This document shows, in pieces, positions 8,029-17,557 of a stretch of DNA of 64,000 bases. Numbering within the stretch: position 1 is the stretch's first letter; every line of letters begins with the position of its first letter. Under the pieces are notes generated by a model. That model did not search any database and was not told where the DNA came from. It saw only the letters and a list, made by a program, of their open reading frames with translations. Source of the DNA: Komarekiella delphini-convector SJRDD-AB1 (GTDB lineage Bacteria > Cyanobacteriota > Cyanobacteriia > Cyanobacteriales > Nostocaceae); NCBI RefSeq assembly GCF_014831675.1, contig NZ_VJXY01000007.1, positions 1 through 64,000 of the forward strand. Reading direction: 5' to 3'. The translations under genes and the position numbers were made by a program.

Positions 8029-8508
8029 CATCCAAGCAAATTTGTCTTTCGATTTGATATCCAGCCAACATCTCTTCAGAATTCCATCTCACTTGTTTCA
8101 TCTTTCTAGGTTCCTACGTCGAACATTTAGTGTTCTTTGTGGCTTTGTAGTGGCAAAAATTAATTTAATTAACCACCCTCCGGGTGACGCTCCTAATGTC
8201 GCTCTAAGCGTAGCCATGCCGCAGGCTTTACGCTACGCTAACACCAGTCGCCTAGGTTGGGAAACCCGCCAAAGAGCGCTGGTTCACGAAGACACTAAGG
8301 CACTAAGTAAAATTATTTGTTAATCGCACCGAGAAAGCAGATTTCTCACTACCTTGACAGGGCTAAGTGGGCAATGCCCACCCTATGTATATTTCAAAAA
8401 TCCAATACCAGTCTTGTATAGACCAATTTCAGTAAAATTAAGTAATGCAGACGTATCTTCCTGTATACCCATAAAGTTACAATTTTTAGTTATGGATTTT
8501 CAGGAAAA
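8029..8508. other. Spacer built largely of dispersed repeat pieces
   Basis: The spacer contains TTAGTGTTCTT near 8127 and its rough reverse AAGACACTAAG near 8298, framing a GC-richer block that includes repeat B (8201-8240) and a GGGAAACCCGCC segment near 8259. This looks like a composite MITE-like insertion. Two frames of 60-113 codons here are repeat-derived and are not listed as genes. Confidence 0.55.
8201..8240. repeat. Dispersed repeat B, copy 1
   Basis: The sequence GCTCTAAGCGTAGCCATGCC followed by GCAGGCTTTACGCTACGCTA recurs with few changes at 45274-45312 and in reverse at about 14928-14961. Its two ends are partly complementary, so it can fold into a hairpin. Confidence 0.75.
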
Positions 8509-9225
8509 ATGCTGCGAGTATACCATCTTTTACTAGGTTCTATTTTATTTGTTTTAATCCCTCTGGGAGCAAAGTTGCTGCCTAACTTTTCTACTACTAA
8601 AGTGGCACAACCCTCAGCTGTGGTAAAGCTTCCTAGCTCTAGTGAGGAAAATATCTGGAAGAAAATCTTGGGAAAAACTGCTGCTCCAACTGGCTGGCAA
8701 GTGGCTGCTTGTGAGGGAAATGCACCCTTGTTGTGTATCTCTTCTAAAGAAGAACTTTTGGGTACGGTTGAGATCGGAGTTTACCCGCTAGCAAACAATC
8801 AGGATTTTCAAAAGCAGTTGGTAGCAGCAGGTATTCCACCTAGTTCTGGGGTAGAATACCAAACCACATATCAAACCCAAGTATTAACAGCACTTAAGGC
8901 TTGGGTTGCAGAATATTACACTGGTTTATTAAAAGATCGTCAGAGTGGATATGGAAAGCAGATAATTTTTTCAGTCTACCCAGCACAAACAGTATCCATT
9001 GGTAAGCTTCAGGGAATCCGCTATGGGTTTACTGGAATCAAGCAACAAGGTGGAGTACAAGAGCAACATATTAGTCATGCTGTGTTTGATGGTACTACAC
9101 TTTACGTAATTACCACTGCCTTTGACCCAGGTTCGCAAACAGGTAAGTTTGAGAAACTAGAAAATTTGGCAATTTTTCAACCTTATTTATATGCGATCGC
9201 AGCAGAGTTGCGTTTGCCTCAATAG
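8509..9225 (+). CDS. Hypothetical secreted or membrane-anchored protein
   Basis: I do not recognise this 238-residue protein. It starts MLRVYHLLLGSILFVLIPLG, an uncleaved signal anchor or signal peptide covering about residues 5-25, and the rest is soluble and of mixed composition, with two close cysteines (about residues 64 and 72) that might form a disulfide. No catalytic motif is evident. It is therefore probably periplasmic or lumen-facing. It stands alone between repeat-rich spacers. Confidence 0.7.
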   Translation: MLRVYHLLLGSILFVLIPLGAKLLPNFSTTKVAQPSAVVKLPSSSEENIWKKILGKTAAPTGWQVAACEGNAPLLCISSKEELLGTVEIGVYPLANNQDFQKQLVAAGIPPSSGVEYQTTYQTQVLTALKAWVAEYYTGLLKDRQSGYGKQIIFSVYPAQTVSIGKLQGIRYGFTGIKQQGGVQEQHISHAVFDGTTLYVITTAFDPGSQTGKFEKLENLAIFQPYLYAIAAELRLPQ

Positions 9226-9421
9226 CACCTTGTCCCAACAGCTAAAAATATATTTACATAAAAATAAATTTCCATGCATGCTGGTGCTCCAGAATGTACG
9301 CAGTTTATGAAAATGATTGGCGAATTAATCAGGGATATTACACCTCGACATTTCATCACCGATTTGCAAAGCAGATATACTCAATCTAGCTGTGCCAATT
9401 TATCTTGGCGAGGTTTTATCC

Positions 9422-12400
9422 ATGACTCAGCCTTCCTTCGATAAATCTAATAGCAATAGCGCTACCACTAGCTCTGTTGCTCGCCGAGACAAAGCTGCTA
9501 AGAGTAATTCCCACAGTAGACTTGATAGGCGTATGACAAAACTCAATAGTTCCGCAAGCCGTTCAGAGTCTCTTTTGCCTCAGCAGCAATGGAGTTTGAA
9601 GTCTAAAGCAACAGTTTGGGCGATCGGCTTAACTGTGCTCCCGGTGCTGACAGTTGGGATAGCTAGCTACCTTGGTAGTCAATCGATTACTAGGCAGATC
9701 ACCCAAGCTAGATTTACAAGTAGTAAGACAGATCTCCAAGAAGTTGAACTTGCGCTCAACAAACACCATTCATCCCTATTATTTGAGACTGGGGTGATAG
9801 CTTTAACAGCAGGAGCGATCGCTGCTTTCCTGGCAAATCGTGCCACTAATCAAGTTCTATCTGCTACTAAGATTTCTACTGCTTTAGTAAATAGACTACA
9901 ACGAGAGCAAGTGGGAACTCTGATTAGCGTTGCTGATCAAGATGAACTGGTGACGCTACAGGCAAATATTAATCTGCTACAAGAGCAGTTGCCAGAGTTG
10001 ATTTGGAAACAAGAAGCTGAAGCCGAGCGTTCTCAGTTATTAATGAATGTTACTCGTCGCATTCAGGAAGCACTTTCACAAGAAGATATCCTGAGAACAA
10101 CCGTCGAACAAGTTCGCGAAGCTTTCAAAATAGACCGCGTGGTGATCTTTCGCCTTGACGACCGTGGGAGTGGAACGTTTATAGAAGAAGCAGTAGCACC
10201 TGGTTTACCAAAGACTTTGTGGGCGACCGTCTCAGATCCCTGTTTTGAGGGGGGGTATGTCGAACAGTACCGCCAGGGGCGCATCCGAGCAATCAATGAT
10301 ATTTATCAAGCTAACCTTCAAGATTGTCATATCGGGTTATTAGAGCGATTTGCAGTCAAAGCAAATCTCATTGCACCTATCTTCAAAGATAACCAGCTAT
10401 TCAGCTTGCTAATTGGACATCAGTGCTCTGCACCTCGTTTTTGGCAGCAATCTGAGATTAATTTGTTCGCCCAAATCGCCACGCAAGTGGGATTTGCTCT
10501 CGACCATGCCAAGCTTGTAGAACAGATAGATACCAGAGCCGACCAAGCCCAATTAATTATCGACATTACCCGGCGAATTCGGCGATCGCTCAACGAAGAA
10601 GATGTACTTAAAATCACCGTTGACGAAATCCGTAAAGCAATCAGTACTGACCGAGTGCTAGTCTATGGTTTTGATTCCAACTGGTATGGCACTGTGATTG
10701 CTGAAGCAGTGCTTCCAGGCTTTCCTAAAGCATTGCGGGCTAACATCAAAGACCCTTGTTTTGCTGAAGGCTATGTTGAACAGTATCAGGCAGGTCGAGT
10801 TCGAGCAACCAACAACATTTATGAAGCAGGACTGAGCGCTTGTCATATCAGCCAGCTCGAACCCTTTGCGGTGAAGGCGAATCTGGTTGCACCCATTCTC
10901 AAAGATGATCAGTTATTTGGTTTACTGGTTGCTCATCAGTGTTCTGCACCTAGAGAGTGGCGACAATTTGAAATTGATTTGTTTTCTCAGTTAGCTATGC
11001 AAGTTGGATTTGCCCTTGATCATGCCAGACTGCTCCAACGCATTGATGCTGAAGGGATGCAAACCCATTTAATTGCAGATATTACCAGGCGAATTCGCCG
11101 ATCGCTCAACGAAGAAGATGTACTTAGAACCACCGTTGATGAAGTTCGCAAAGCAATCAGCACTGACCGAGTGCTAGTCTATGGCTTTGATTCCAACTGG
11201 TATGGCACTGTGATTGCCGAATCAGTACTTCCAGGCTTTCCTAGAGCATTGCGAGCCAAAATCAAAGACCCTTGTTTTACTGAAGGCTACGTTGAACAGT
11301 ATCAGGCAGGTCGAGTTAAAGCAACCAACAATATTTATGAAGCAGGACTGAGCGCTTGTCATATCAGCCAGCTCGAACCCTTTGCGGTGAAGGCGAATCT
11401 GGTTGCACCCATTCTCAAAGATGACCAGTTATTTGGTTTACTGATTGCCCATCAGTGTTCTGCACCTAGAGAGTGGCAGCAGTCTGAGATTGATTTGCTC
11501 GCTCAGTTAGCTATGCAAGTGGGATTTGCTCTTGACCATGCTAGGCTTCTAGACCAGGTAGAACACGCATATGAATCTGTTGAATCCGCCTTTTACGAGC
11601 AGCAACAACAAAAAGAAGCACTCCAGCATCAAGCATCAGAACTACTGAGGGATAGTGAAACTGTTGTCGAAACTCTCTCCTCTGAGACACTCAGCCAGAT
11701 GGAGTCTGTGACATCTGCCTACAATCAAATTCAAGCATTGGCTAATTCGGCTCAAGAAATGCTCCTCTGTCTCCAACAAGCTGAACGCCAAGAGCAGCGA
11801 CTCAATGACACGTTAAAAGACGGGCTGGAGGGCATGAACCAGACTGGAGACAGTATTTGGGCAATCCGAGCAACAGTTATAGAAGCTGCCGCAAGAGTTA
11901 AGCGCTTAGATCAGCCTTCCCAAAAGCTCTTGCAAGGAGTGAGCCTGATCGCTCAGGTGACATCACAGATCAAATTCCATGTCATGAAGATCGCTCTGGA
12001 AGCAGCCCGTACTGGTGGAGCAGGTGGAGATGCTTCTGTGGCTGAAAAAGCCCTTTACCTGGCGCAGCAATTAGATGGCGACATTGCAGAAATTCAATCC
12101 CTAGTAGCAGAAATTCACACAGCAAATAATGAAATCGTAGCATTAATGGAGGCTGGAAAAGATCAGGCGATCGCTGGGACTAAAGGAGCCGCAGAAACTC
12201 AGCAAAAACTTAATCAAATCAACGTCATCAGCACCCAAGTGAATGCACTAATTGACGAACTAGCTCAAGCAGCTACAAACCAAGTAGAAACTTCAACCGC
12301 TGCTAGCCAATCTATTCTAGAAGTTGCAAGTATCGCTAATCAGACATCAGAACAAGCTGTAGCAGTAGCTAAGTCCTTGGCTAAGTTGACAGCGATTGCA

Positions 12401-12427
12401 CAAGCTCCACAGGAGACTAATTCGTAA
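9422..12427 (+). CDS. Membrane MCP-like sensor with three cyanobacteriochrome-type GAF domains
   Basis: Using the ATG at 9422 (a GTG at 9392 is in frame but MTQPSF is the likelier start) the protein has 1001 residues. After a basic N-terminus come two membrane segments (about 62-86 and 119-139). Three GAF modules follow with an exact 172-residue period, starting near 207, 379 and 551. Each has a DPCF motif (Cys at about 274, 446, 618) and, 28 residues later, a Cys-His pair (Cys 302, 474, 646), plus a QCSAPR segment. These match the two bilin-ligating cysteines of DXCF cyanobacteriochromes such as TePixJ. The last 260 residues are a coiled coil resembling an MCP signalling domain, but the usual hairpin tip is altered (HVMKIALEAARTGGAGGD). 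The protein probably senses blue/green light and signals for phototaxis; bilin attachment is inferred. Confidence 0.82.
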   Translation: MTQPSFDKSNSNSATTSSVARRDKAAKSNSHSRLDRRMTKLNSSASRSESLLPQQQWSLKSKATVWAIGLTVLPVLTVGIASYLGSQSITRQITQARFTSSKTDLQEVELALNKHHSSLLFETGVIALTAGAIAAFLANRATNQVLSATKISTALVNRLQREQVGTLISVADQDELVTLQANINLLQEQLPELIWKQEAEAERSQLLMNVTRRIQEALSQEDILRTTVEQVREAFKIDRVVIFRLDDRGSGTFIEEAVAPGLPKTLWATVSDPCFEGGYVEQYRQGRIRAINDIYQANLQDCHIGLLERFAVKANLIAPIFKDNQLFSLLIGHQCSAPRFWQQSEINLFAQIATQVGFALDHAKLVEQIDTRADQAQLIIDITRRIRRSLNEEDVLKITVDEIRKAISTDRVLVYGFDSNWYGTVIAEAVLPGFPKALRANIKDPCFAEGYVEQYQAGRVRATNNIYEAGLSACHISQLEPFAVKANLVAPILKDDQLFGLLVAHQCSAPREWRQFEIDLFSQLAMQVGFALDHARLLQRIDAEGMQTHLIADITRRIRRSLNEEDVLRTTVDEVRKAISTDRVLVYGFDSNWYGTVIAESVLPGFPRALRAKIKDPCFTEGYVEQYQAGRVKATNNIYEAGLSACHISQLEPFAVKANLVAPILKDDQLFGLLIAHQCSAPREWQQSEIDLLAQLAMQVGFALDHARLLDQVEHAYESVESAFYEQQQQKEALQHQASELLRDSETVVETLSSETLSQMESVTSAYNQIQALANSAQEMLLCLQQAERQEQRLNDTLKDGLEGMNQTGDSIWAIRATVIEAAARVKRLDQPSQKLLQGVSLIAQVTSQIKFHVMKIALEAARTGGAGGDASVAEKALYLAQQLDGDIAEIQSLVAEIHTANNEIVALMEAGKDQAIAGTKGAAETQQKLNQINVISTQVNALIDELAQAATNQVETSTAASQSILEVASIANQTSEQAVAVAKSLAKLTAIAQAPQETNS

Positions 12428-12674
12428 TTAAGCTAATGCGCGTCTAAATTGCATAATTACTCTTTGTAATTGTTAACTGTTAACTGTTGACAGTTAACGG
12501 TTAACAGTCAACCTTAATATCGAGGTAATGTGCAATTTAGATGCATAACAGCTTATAACTAGCAATTTTCATGAAAGTTAGCGGCATAAGGGAGCCAGGG
12601 CTGTAGGTGTGTTTCCCAACTTAAGACAACTGGTGTCATGGGCATTGATACCTTCTTCCTCATTCTCCATGCTT

Positions 12675-12706
12675 AAAACTCCATTGCCTGTTGGATGGAG
12701 TTTTTT
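12675..12706. terminator. Hairpin terminator between convergent genes
   Basis: AAAACTCCAT and ATGGAGTTTT form a 10-bp stem with a 10-base loop and a T run on the plus strand and A-rich bases on the other side, so it could work in both directions. It lies between the receptor gene and the oppositely oriented kinase gene. A GTTAACTGTTAACTG tandem/inverted cluster lies at 12470-12515. Confidence 0.75.
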
Positions 12707-12827
12707 ATTTTTGTGCTTTTGTGTCTATGCGCGAAACAAAAAAAGATGGATCATAGTGCCCATCCATTCAACCTAATTGTTGCAAGCCGATGCAATAACA
12801 ATGTAAGCCGATGCAATAACAATGCAA

Positions 12828-14636
12828 CTAAAAAGATACTGCAATCCGAAAACCGAGAAGGTTTCCCCGGCCATCTTGAGGATTCCAACTGCGATAAGCA
12901 GACCGACATAGCCTCAAAGAGTTTTTCCAAGAACCGCCTCGAACTAAACGAGACTGACCGTCATCGTCAGATAACCACACACTGCTATCAAAGGGTGCAC
13001 CTTCATAATTGTCGTGCCAGTGATCCGCGCACCATTCCCACACATTGCCATGCATATCGTATAACCCAAAGGCATTTGCTGGAAAACTTCCTACTAAGCT
13101 CGTTTGCCCATAATTCGTCCTTTGGGAGCTAGCATTGTAGATATTGTTGTTATAGTTTGCCAAGCTGGGGGTGAGAGTTTCACCAAAATGAAAGGGGGTA
13201 GTGGTTCTGGCACGGCAAGCATACTCCCACTCAGCTTCGCTAGGAAGTCGATAGGCTCGTCCTGTTTTCTGAGACAATCGTGCACAAAACTCTACTGCAT
13301 CATCCCAAGAAACTTGCTCCACCGGATAGTTTATCCCTTTAAAATTAGCTGGCTCAGGCTCGAGATCGCGATTAATTGGTGGAAGCAACGCAATTGCTCG
13401 CCATTGTGCTTGGGTAACTGGAAACTTACCCATAAAAAAGGATTGAACTGTTACAGAATGCTGTGGACTCTCAGAATCAAATCGTTCTAGTTCATAATCT
13501 GGAGAACCCATAAGGAACTGCCCTCCAAGAATAGATACCATCGCTAAGGTGATCTCATTACCTAGATCTTCAATAAAGTATTGAGCAAAGCCAGGAGTAC
13601 GGTCAATGTCATAGGTAGCTGTGGAAGCAAACGATTGTTTTAAAGAGACAGTAGCTATCTCAAACTCAAATTGTTGCACAGGTAAGATTGTCGTCTCAAC
13701 CTCAATTTTCTCAAACTCAAATAAATCGAGATCAAATTGCGATCCAACCATTGAGTTAAGGTTTGAGGATGAAGGTAATGGAGACGAGAGTAGTAGCGAG
13801 GATGATGGCGGCAACACTGTAATTGCAGTGAGTGCTTGCAACGCTTCAACTGCTGATGGATAGCGCAAAGTATAGTTATCGGACACCATTGTGTCTAGAA
13901 TATCAGCAAAGCGATCGCTCACCCGTACACAGTCACGCCAGAGGGGTTGCCCAGTTCGGGAATCTTCATGCAGAAGATAGGGGGGAATTCCTGTCAAAGC
14001 TTCAATGCCCATCATTCCTAAAGCATAGACATCACTGCACAGGCGAGGTTTACCTCTGGCTTGCTCAGCAGGTATATAGCCTAAAGTGCCAATAAATACA
14101 GTGTTACGAATTAACTTCCGAAGATTAATTGAGAACGTGCCAAGTTCTTTGACGGAGCCAAAGTCAATCAAGAAAAGCTTACCATCCTGTTTACACCGCA
14201 TCACATTTTCGGGCTTAATATCTCGGTGAATTACATTGTGTTGATGGACAAAGACTAGCACCTCCAAAATTTCCTGCAACAACTTTGTGACATCACTCTC
14301 TGCAAGTTGCTTTCCCCGCACAATTTCTTTTCTGAGAGTGTTTCCCTCTACGTAGTCTTGGATAATGTACAGTTCATTTTGTACAGCAAAGTGAGCCAGT
14401 AAGCGAGGAATTTGAGGATGTTCGCCTAATTTCTCTAGCATCACTGCTTCCTGCTCAAAAAGTTCCAGTATCTTTGGATGAGTATGCTTTGGCTTGAGCC
14501 GCTTGACTACACATAAAGGTTTGCTGGGACGTTTTTGATCTCTAGCCAAGTAGGTTTCACCAAAATTTCCTTCACCCAGTTGTTTCAGGATTTTGTAGCG
14601 TCCATCCAGTAGTTCTCCTATAAAATCCATACTCAT
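12828..14636 (-). CDS. Ser/Thr protein kinase fused to an FGE-sulfatase domain
   Basis: The first 270 residues are a Hanks-type kinase: the glycine loop LGEGNFGETYLA, Lys45 in VVKRLKP, the catalytic loop HRDIKPENV (Asp139), and DFG at 158-160. A serine/leucine-rich linker follows, with an acidic FDLDLFEFEKIEVE stretch. From about residue 365 the protein is a formylglycine-generating-enzyme-like domain: GGQFLMGS, PVTQAQW, PVEQVSWDDAVEFC, RLPSEAEWEYACRA, GLYDMHGNVWEWC and LVRGGSW. All kinase catalytic residues are present. The FGE-like half probably binds a ligand or partner rather than activating sulfatases, as is usual in cyanobacterial kinase fusions (inference). It has no membrane segment. 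Two in-frame ATGs lie at the start, two codons apart. Confidence 0.93.
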   Translation of the reverse strand: MSMDFIGELLDGRYKILKQLGEGNFGETYLARDQKRPSKPLCVVKRLKPKHTHPKILELFEQEAVMLEKLGEHPQIPRLLAHFAVQNELYIIQDYVEGNTLRKEIVRGKQLAESDVTKLLQEILEVLVFVHQHNVIHRDIKPENVMRCKQDGKLFLIDFGSVKELGTFSINLRKLIRNTVFIGTLGYIPAEQARGKPRLCSDVYALGMMGIEALTGIPPYLLHEDSRTGQPLWRDCVRVSDRFADILDTMVSDNYTLRYPSAVEALQALTAITVLPPSSSLLLSSPLPSSSNLNSMVGSQFDLDLFEFEKIEVETTILPVQQFEFEIATVSLKQSFASTATYDIDRTPGFAQYFIEDLGNEITLAMVSILGGQFLMGSPDYELERFDSESPQHSVTVQSFFMGKFPVTQAQWRAIALLPPINRDLEPEPANFKGINYPVEQVSWDDAVEFCARLSQKTGRAYRLPSEAEWEYACRARTTTPFHFGETLTPSLANYNNNIYNASSQRTNYGQTSLVGSFPANAFGLYDMHGNVWEWCADHWHDNYEGAPFDSSVWLSDDDGQSRLVRGGSWKNSLRLCRSAYRSWNPQDGRGNLLGFRIAVSF

Positions 14637-15244
14637 TGGTAAAGTCCAGACTCAGTGCCAGTGAGGTTTTAGCGTATTTACGATTTTGCAGTTTCAAAGC
14701 TTCGGGTTGAGAGCAATGGGAAAAAGTTGTTGATCAAAAAGCTAGGATTTTTTGAGAGCAAATAGTTTAAGAGCATACGTCAATACCTTAAACATAGCAA
14801 AGTCACCAACTTCCTGGAACAGATAAACACTATCACCATTTGCAGAAATCGTGACAATGATACCGGATTGCCATAATTGTTGTTTGAGATTCCGGGAACA
14901 GCCTTCTAATGAAGAGTGCTGAGTACCGTAAAGCCCTGCGGGCATGGCTGCGCTTAGAGCGGATAGCTATGGTTTAGCCCGTACTGAGTACCAAGTGCTG
15001 AGTCCTGAGTTAAAAGACAGCTCACTTTAAAAAGGGGTATATATACTTCTCGCCGATAAAAGGATTCCGTCCACAAGCGAAAAGTCGGAGCGGCGGAAGC
15101 CGCCAAGGGCGAACGGTAACTCAGGACTCAATACTCAGAACTAAATTTGGTCAATAGTGAATCTGGACTCTTGATGCTTGACAGCCAGAACGCATAATCA
15201 TCCACTCTTAACAAGTAGCAAATGATTACCTATTACCCACCCGC
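14637..15244. other. Repeat-rich spacer with a possible gene remnant
   Basis: The kinase promoter (minus strand) should lie at the left end. A minus-strand frame at 14742-14945 ends in a plausible protein-like stretch (TISANGDSVYLFQEVGDF), but its 5' part is repeat B in reverse (14928-14961), so it may be a decayed gene end. Direct CTGAGT/CTCAG-type repeats and a GGCGGAAGCCGCC palindrome followed by AAGGGCGAACGG occur at 14983-15130. Confidence 0.5.
14928..14961. repeat. Dispersed repeat B, copy 3 (reverse orientation)
   Basis: GTAAAGCCCTGCGGGCATGG followed by CTGCGCTTAGAGCG is the reverse complement, with a few differences, of the copies at 8201 and 45274. Confidence 0.65.
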
Positions 15245-16132
15245 CTAAATCTCCGCTACAGCTCGTTCAATTAATCGACGTGCTAAAGTTTGCGTACCTG
15301 TATGTTCATAGTAATTTGTTGACATATCTAAGAACGCTGCTAAGTAGTCTAGTTTATCATCAGCAATTTCTACAAAACCTTGCAAGTTATGAACAACCTT
15401 TTGTGGTGTTAAATTATTAGTGTTGACGACACTACTCATCCAACCTTTAACTGAGTCAAAGCTTTCGCCAATAAAGTTTAGTTTGCCAGCAGAATTGTTG
15501 CCTGGAATCACATCTTTAATGTTTTGGAAAGTCGAGTTTTTTTCTAACTCTTGGGGATTTGTTTGATTAAGACCGGATATCGCTTTGCTAATGAAATCTG
15601 GCCCTAAAGGTATCAAACCATCAACGCAAATTAAAGCCACCATGCGGATGAGTGATTCACCACTATACTCACCTAAAGAGGCGACAAAATCCCCAATACT
15701 GTCTCCAGGAATACCGTTAATTTGGCAAAAAGCTACTAATTCAGCAACTAATTTCAATGTCAAATCGATGGTTTGAGCTTTGTCAGGCTTGGGAGTGACA
15801 GAATTTAAAAAACCCAAAAGAGGAATTTTCTCACCAACTTTGTTAGCTAAAGCTGCTGCACCAAGAGCTTTATCGGTACTATCAACAGTTTGATAAAGCC
15901 ACAAGGCTGTTTGATATCCTTGAGAGCGATCGTTGTAAAGATAAATCGCTCGTTCGCCTATTTGCTGAATTAAATCTTCGTCGGTTTCACCAGTAACGGT
16001 CTTGATAGTGTTGACAAAGCCAACAGTGTTTTGCCATTCACCAGGAGCAACAAAATCGAGAGATTTTAACATAGAAATGGTTAAGTTGTTGGTTGGAAGT
16101 TGATCAACCAACTCAAAAATCGATTTGCTCAC
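15245..16132 (-). CDS. Conserved hypothetical protein
   Basis: The 295-residue protein is not recognised. It is soluble and mostly helical, without a signal peptide. The central part, about residues 95-185, is hydrophobic and glycine-containing (GEKIPLLGFLNS, ICVDGLIPLGPDFIS) and could be a buried or membrane-interacting core. A lipoprotein gene lies 45 bp upstream on the same strand, so the two may form a unit. No catalytic motif is visible. Confidence 0.7.
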   Translation of the reverse strand: MSKSIFELVDQLPTNNLTISMLKSLDFVAPGEWQNTVGFVNTIKTVTGETDEDLIQQIGERAIYLYNDRSQGYQTALWLYQTVDSTDKALGAAALANKVGEKIPLLGFLNSVTPKPDKAQTIDLTLKLVAELVAFCQINGIPGDSIGDFVASLGEYSGESLIRMVALICVDGLIPLGPDFISKAISGLNQTNPQELEKNSTFQNIKDVIPGNNSAGKLNFIGESFDSVKGWMSSVVNTNNLTPQKVVHNLQGFVEIADDKLDYLAAFLDMSTNYYEHTGTQTLARRLIERAVAEI

Positions 16133-16177
16133 AAAAATCTCCTATCAGTTTTGTTATTTGAATGTTTGCAGTTGAGA

Positions 16178-16687
16178 TTATTTCAGTTTGGCTAGACCAT
16201 CAAGATTAAATTTACTTATCCAATTTGCGCGATCGCTCGCTGTAAATGACGGTGAGCGAGAGAGTACTTTCACTTGATACTTACCTACCAAAACAGCAGT
16301 TTGTGTCTTACCTTGTTCCACCGCTGGATAACCACCAATTTTTTTAGTGCTATTTGAAAATTTGGCCGCTGCTGTCGGTATGCTAGTGGTGTCAGAAATA
16401 GATAGCATGGCTAAATCTTTACCATCTTTTTTCAACTTCGCTTCTGCAAAGCCTTTTTTCTCTTGGGTATAGACGGACTGGTAGCCGGCTTGAGCAGATG
16501 GGAAGAACTCATTAAATTTCTCGCCTTGAGTTGCGTTTTTGGCAACCGCTTGACCACTCTTTTGTTGGCTGCTTTCTTGTTGCACCTGGTCAAAACGTCC
16601 GGGTGCTTTTGGAGTACAAGCTGTGGTTAGTAGTACGACTGAGAGCAATAAAGCAGCTAAAATTCTACGCTTACGGGTTAAAATCAT
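16178..16687 (-). CDS. Lipoprotein of unknown function
   Basis: The 169-residue protein starts with a basic stretch (MILTRKRR), a hydrophobic core, and a lipobox LTTAC with Cys24, so it should be processed by signal peptidase II and anchored by lipid. The mature part is small and lysine-rich, with no enzyme motif. It is probably transcribed with the downstream gene at 15245. Confidence 0.8.
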   Translation of the reverse strand: MILTRKRRILAALLLSVVLLTTACTPKAPGRFDQVQQESSQQKSGQAVAKNATQGEKFNEFFPSAQAGYQSVYTQEKKGFAEAKLKKDGKDLAMLSISDTTSIPTAAAKFSNSTKKIGGYPAVEQGKTQTAVLVGKYQVKVLSRSPSFTASDRANWISKFNLDGLAKLK

Positions 16688-16909
16688 CTCTGAGTTCTCT
16701 TTATCTTGAGCTTTTAGGCAATTATCTGCGCTGCTGTCAGTTATACCCAGAAAATTTACTTTTTGATAATTATTGTTGGATATCTAGAGTTACTTGTTTT
16801 CTAGCTTTGTGATTAATTGGAGGAGGCAGAAGGCAAGGGGAGCAGGGGAAGCAGGGGAGCACAAGGAAAATAATATACTAACTCTTGACTCCTCACTCAT
16901 AACTCAGCA

Positions 16910-17557
16910 CTATTGAATGCGGTGAGCAATCACAGCATAGAACGGATCTCCTCCGGCTGCACCCAACCACTGTAAAACAGCTGGTGCTGTTGACTTATGG
17001 ACAATGACTTCTGGGGTAGAAAATCCTGGAACTGAGGCGAAGTAGCGTTTGACTAATTCAACTCTAGATGCTTCAGAAGCATCCCGCCAGGCTTGAATCG
17101 CTTTTTGAAAAAACATCCGGTTAGAAAAGCTAATAATTGCAACGCCACCTGGTTTGAGAATCCGATGAATTTCAGAAAATACTGCTTCTGGATACTGCAC
17201 ATACTGCACTGAAACGCAGTTGAGAACAGCATCAAAATCCTGATCTGGCAGAGGTAACTGAGGATTTTCGTTGATATTTTGGACAAAGTAATGATTTAAA
17301 CGGGGATTACGTGCCAATTCTTCAGCATTTAGTCCGTGTCCCTCTACGTGGGCAAACTGCATCTCTTCAGGTAGATGAGATACCCAGCTGCTCATCATAT
17401 CAAGTATGCGTGTGTTGGGTTGAAGGCGATCGCGGTAGAAATCCGTTAGCTGTTGAATAAATCCTTCATCGACATGAGTAACGAAGCGAGGATAATCATA
17501 AAACAGTTTGTCGTTTGTATCGTCTAATTTTAGGCGTTCATTTGGTCTTAGCATCAT
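16910..17557 (-). CDS. SAM-dependent methyltransferase, class I (type 11-like)
   Basis: The 215-residue protein has a class I methyltransferase core: TRILDMMSSWVSHLP as motif I (an unusual form of the glycine-rich loop), DFDAVLNCVSVQY as motif II, and EIHRILKPGGVAIISFSN as motif III. The substrate is unknown. The non-glycine motif I (DMMSSW in place of DxGxGxG) is typical of a cyanobacterial/plastid subgroup. It stands alone; the spacer upstream is AT-rich and the one downstream carries a G-rich low-complexity run at 16820-16862. Confidence 0.8.
   Translation of the reverse strand: MMLRPNERLKLDDTNDKLFYDYPRFVTHVDEGFIQQLTDFYRDRLQPNTRILDMMSSWVSHLPEEMQFAHVEGHGLNAEELARNPRLNHYFVQNINENPQLPLPDQDFDAVLNCVSVQYVQYPEAVFSEIHRILKPGGVAIISFSNRMFFQKAIQAWRDASEASRVELVKRYFASVPGFSTPEVIVHKSTAPAVLQWLGAAGGDPFYAVIAHRIQ

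Noticed and set aside
7982..8323. Frame of 113 codons after the second rpsU
   Set aside because: It overlaps the rpsU end and then runs through dispersed repeats.
12695..13863. Several plus-strand frames of 80-145 codons
   Set aside because: They are antisense shadows of the kinase gene or pass through a terminator.
14742..14945. Minus-strand frame of 67 codons
   Set aside because: Its start lies in repeat B and no family is recognised; noted only as a possible remnant.
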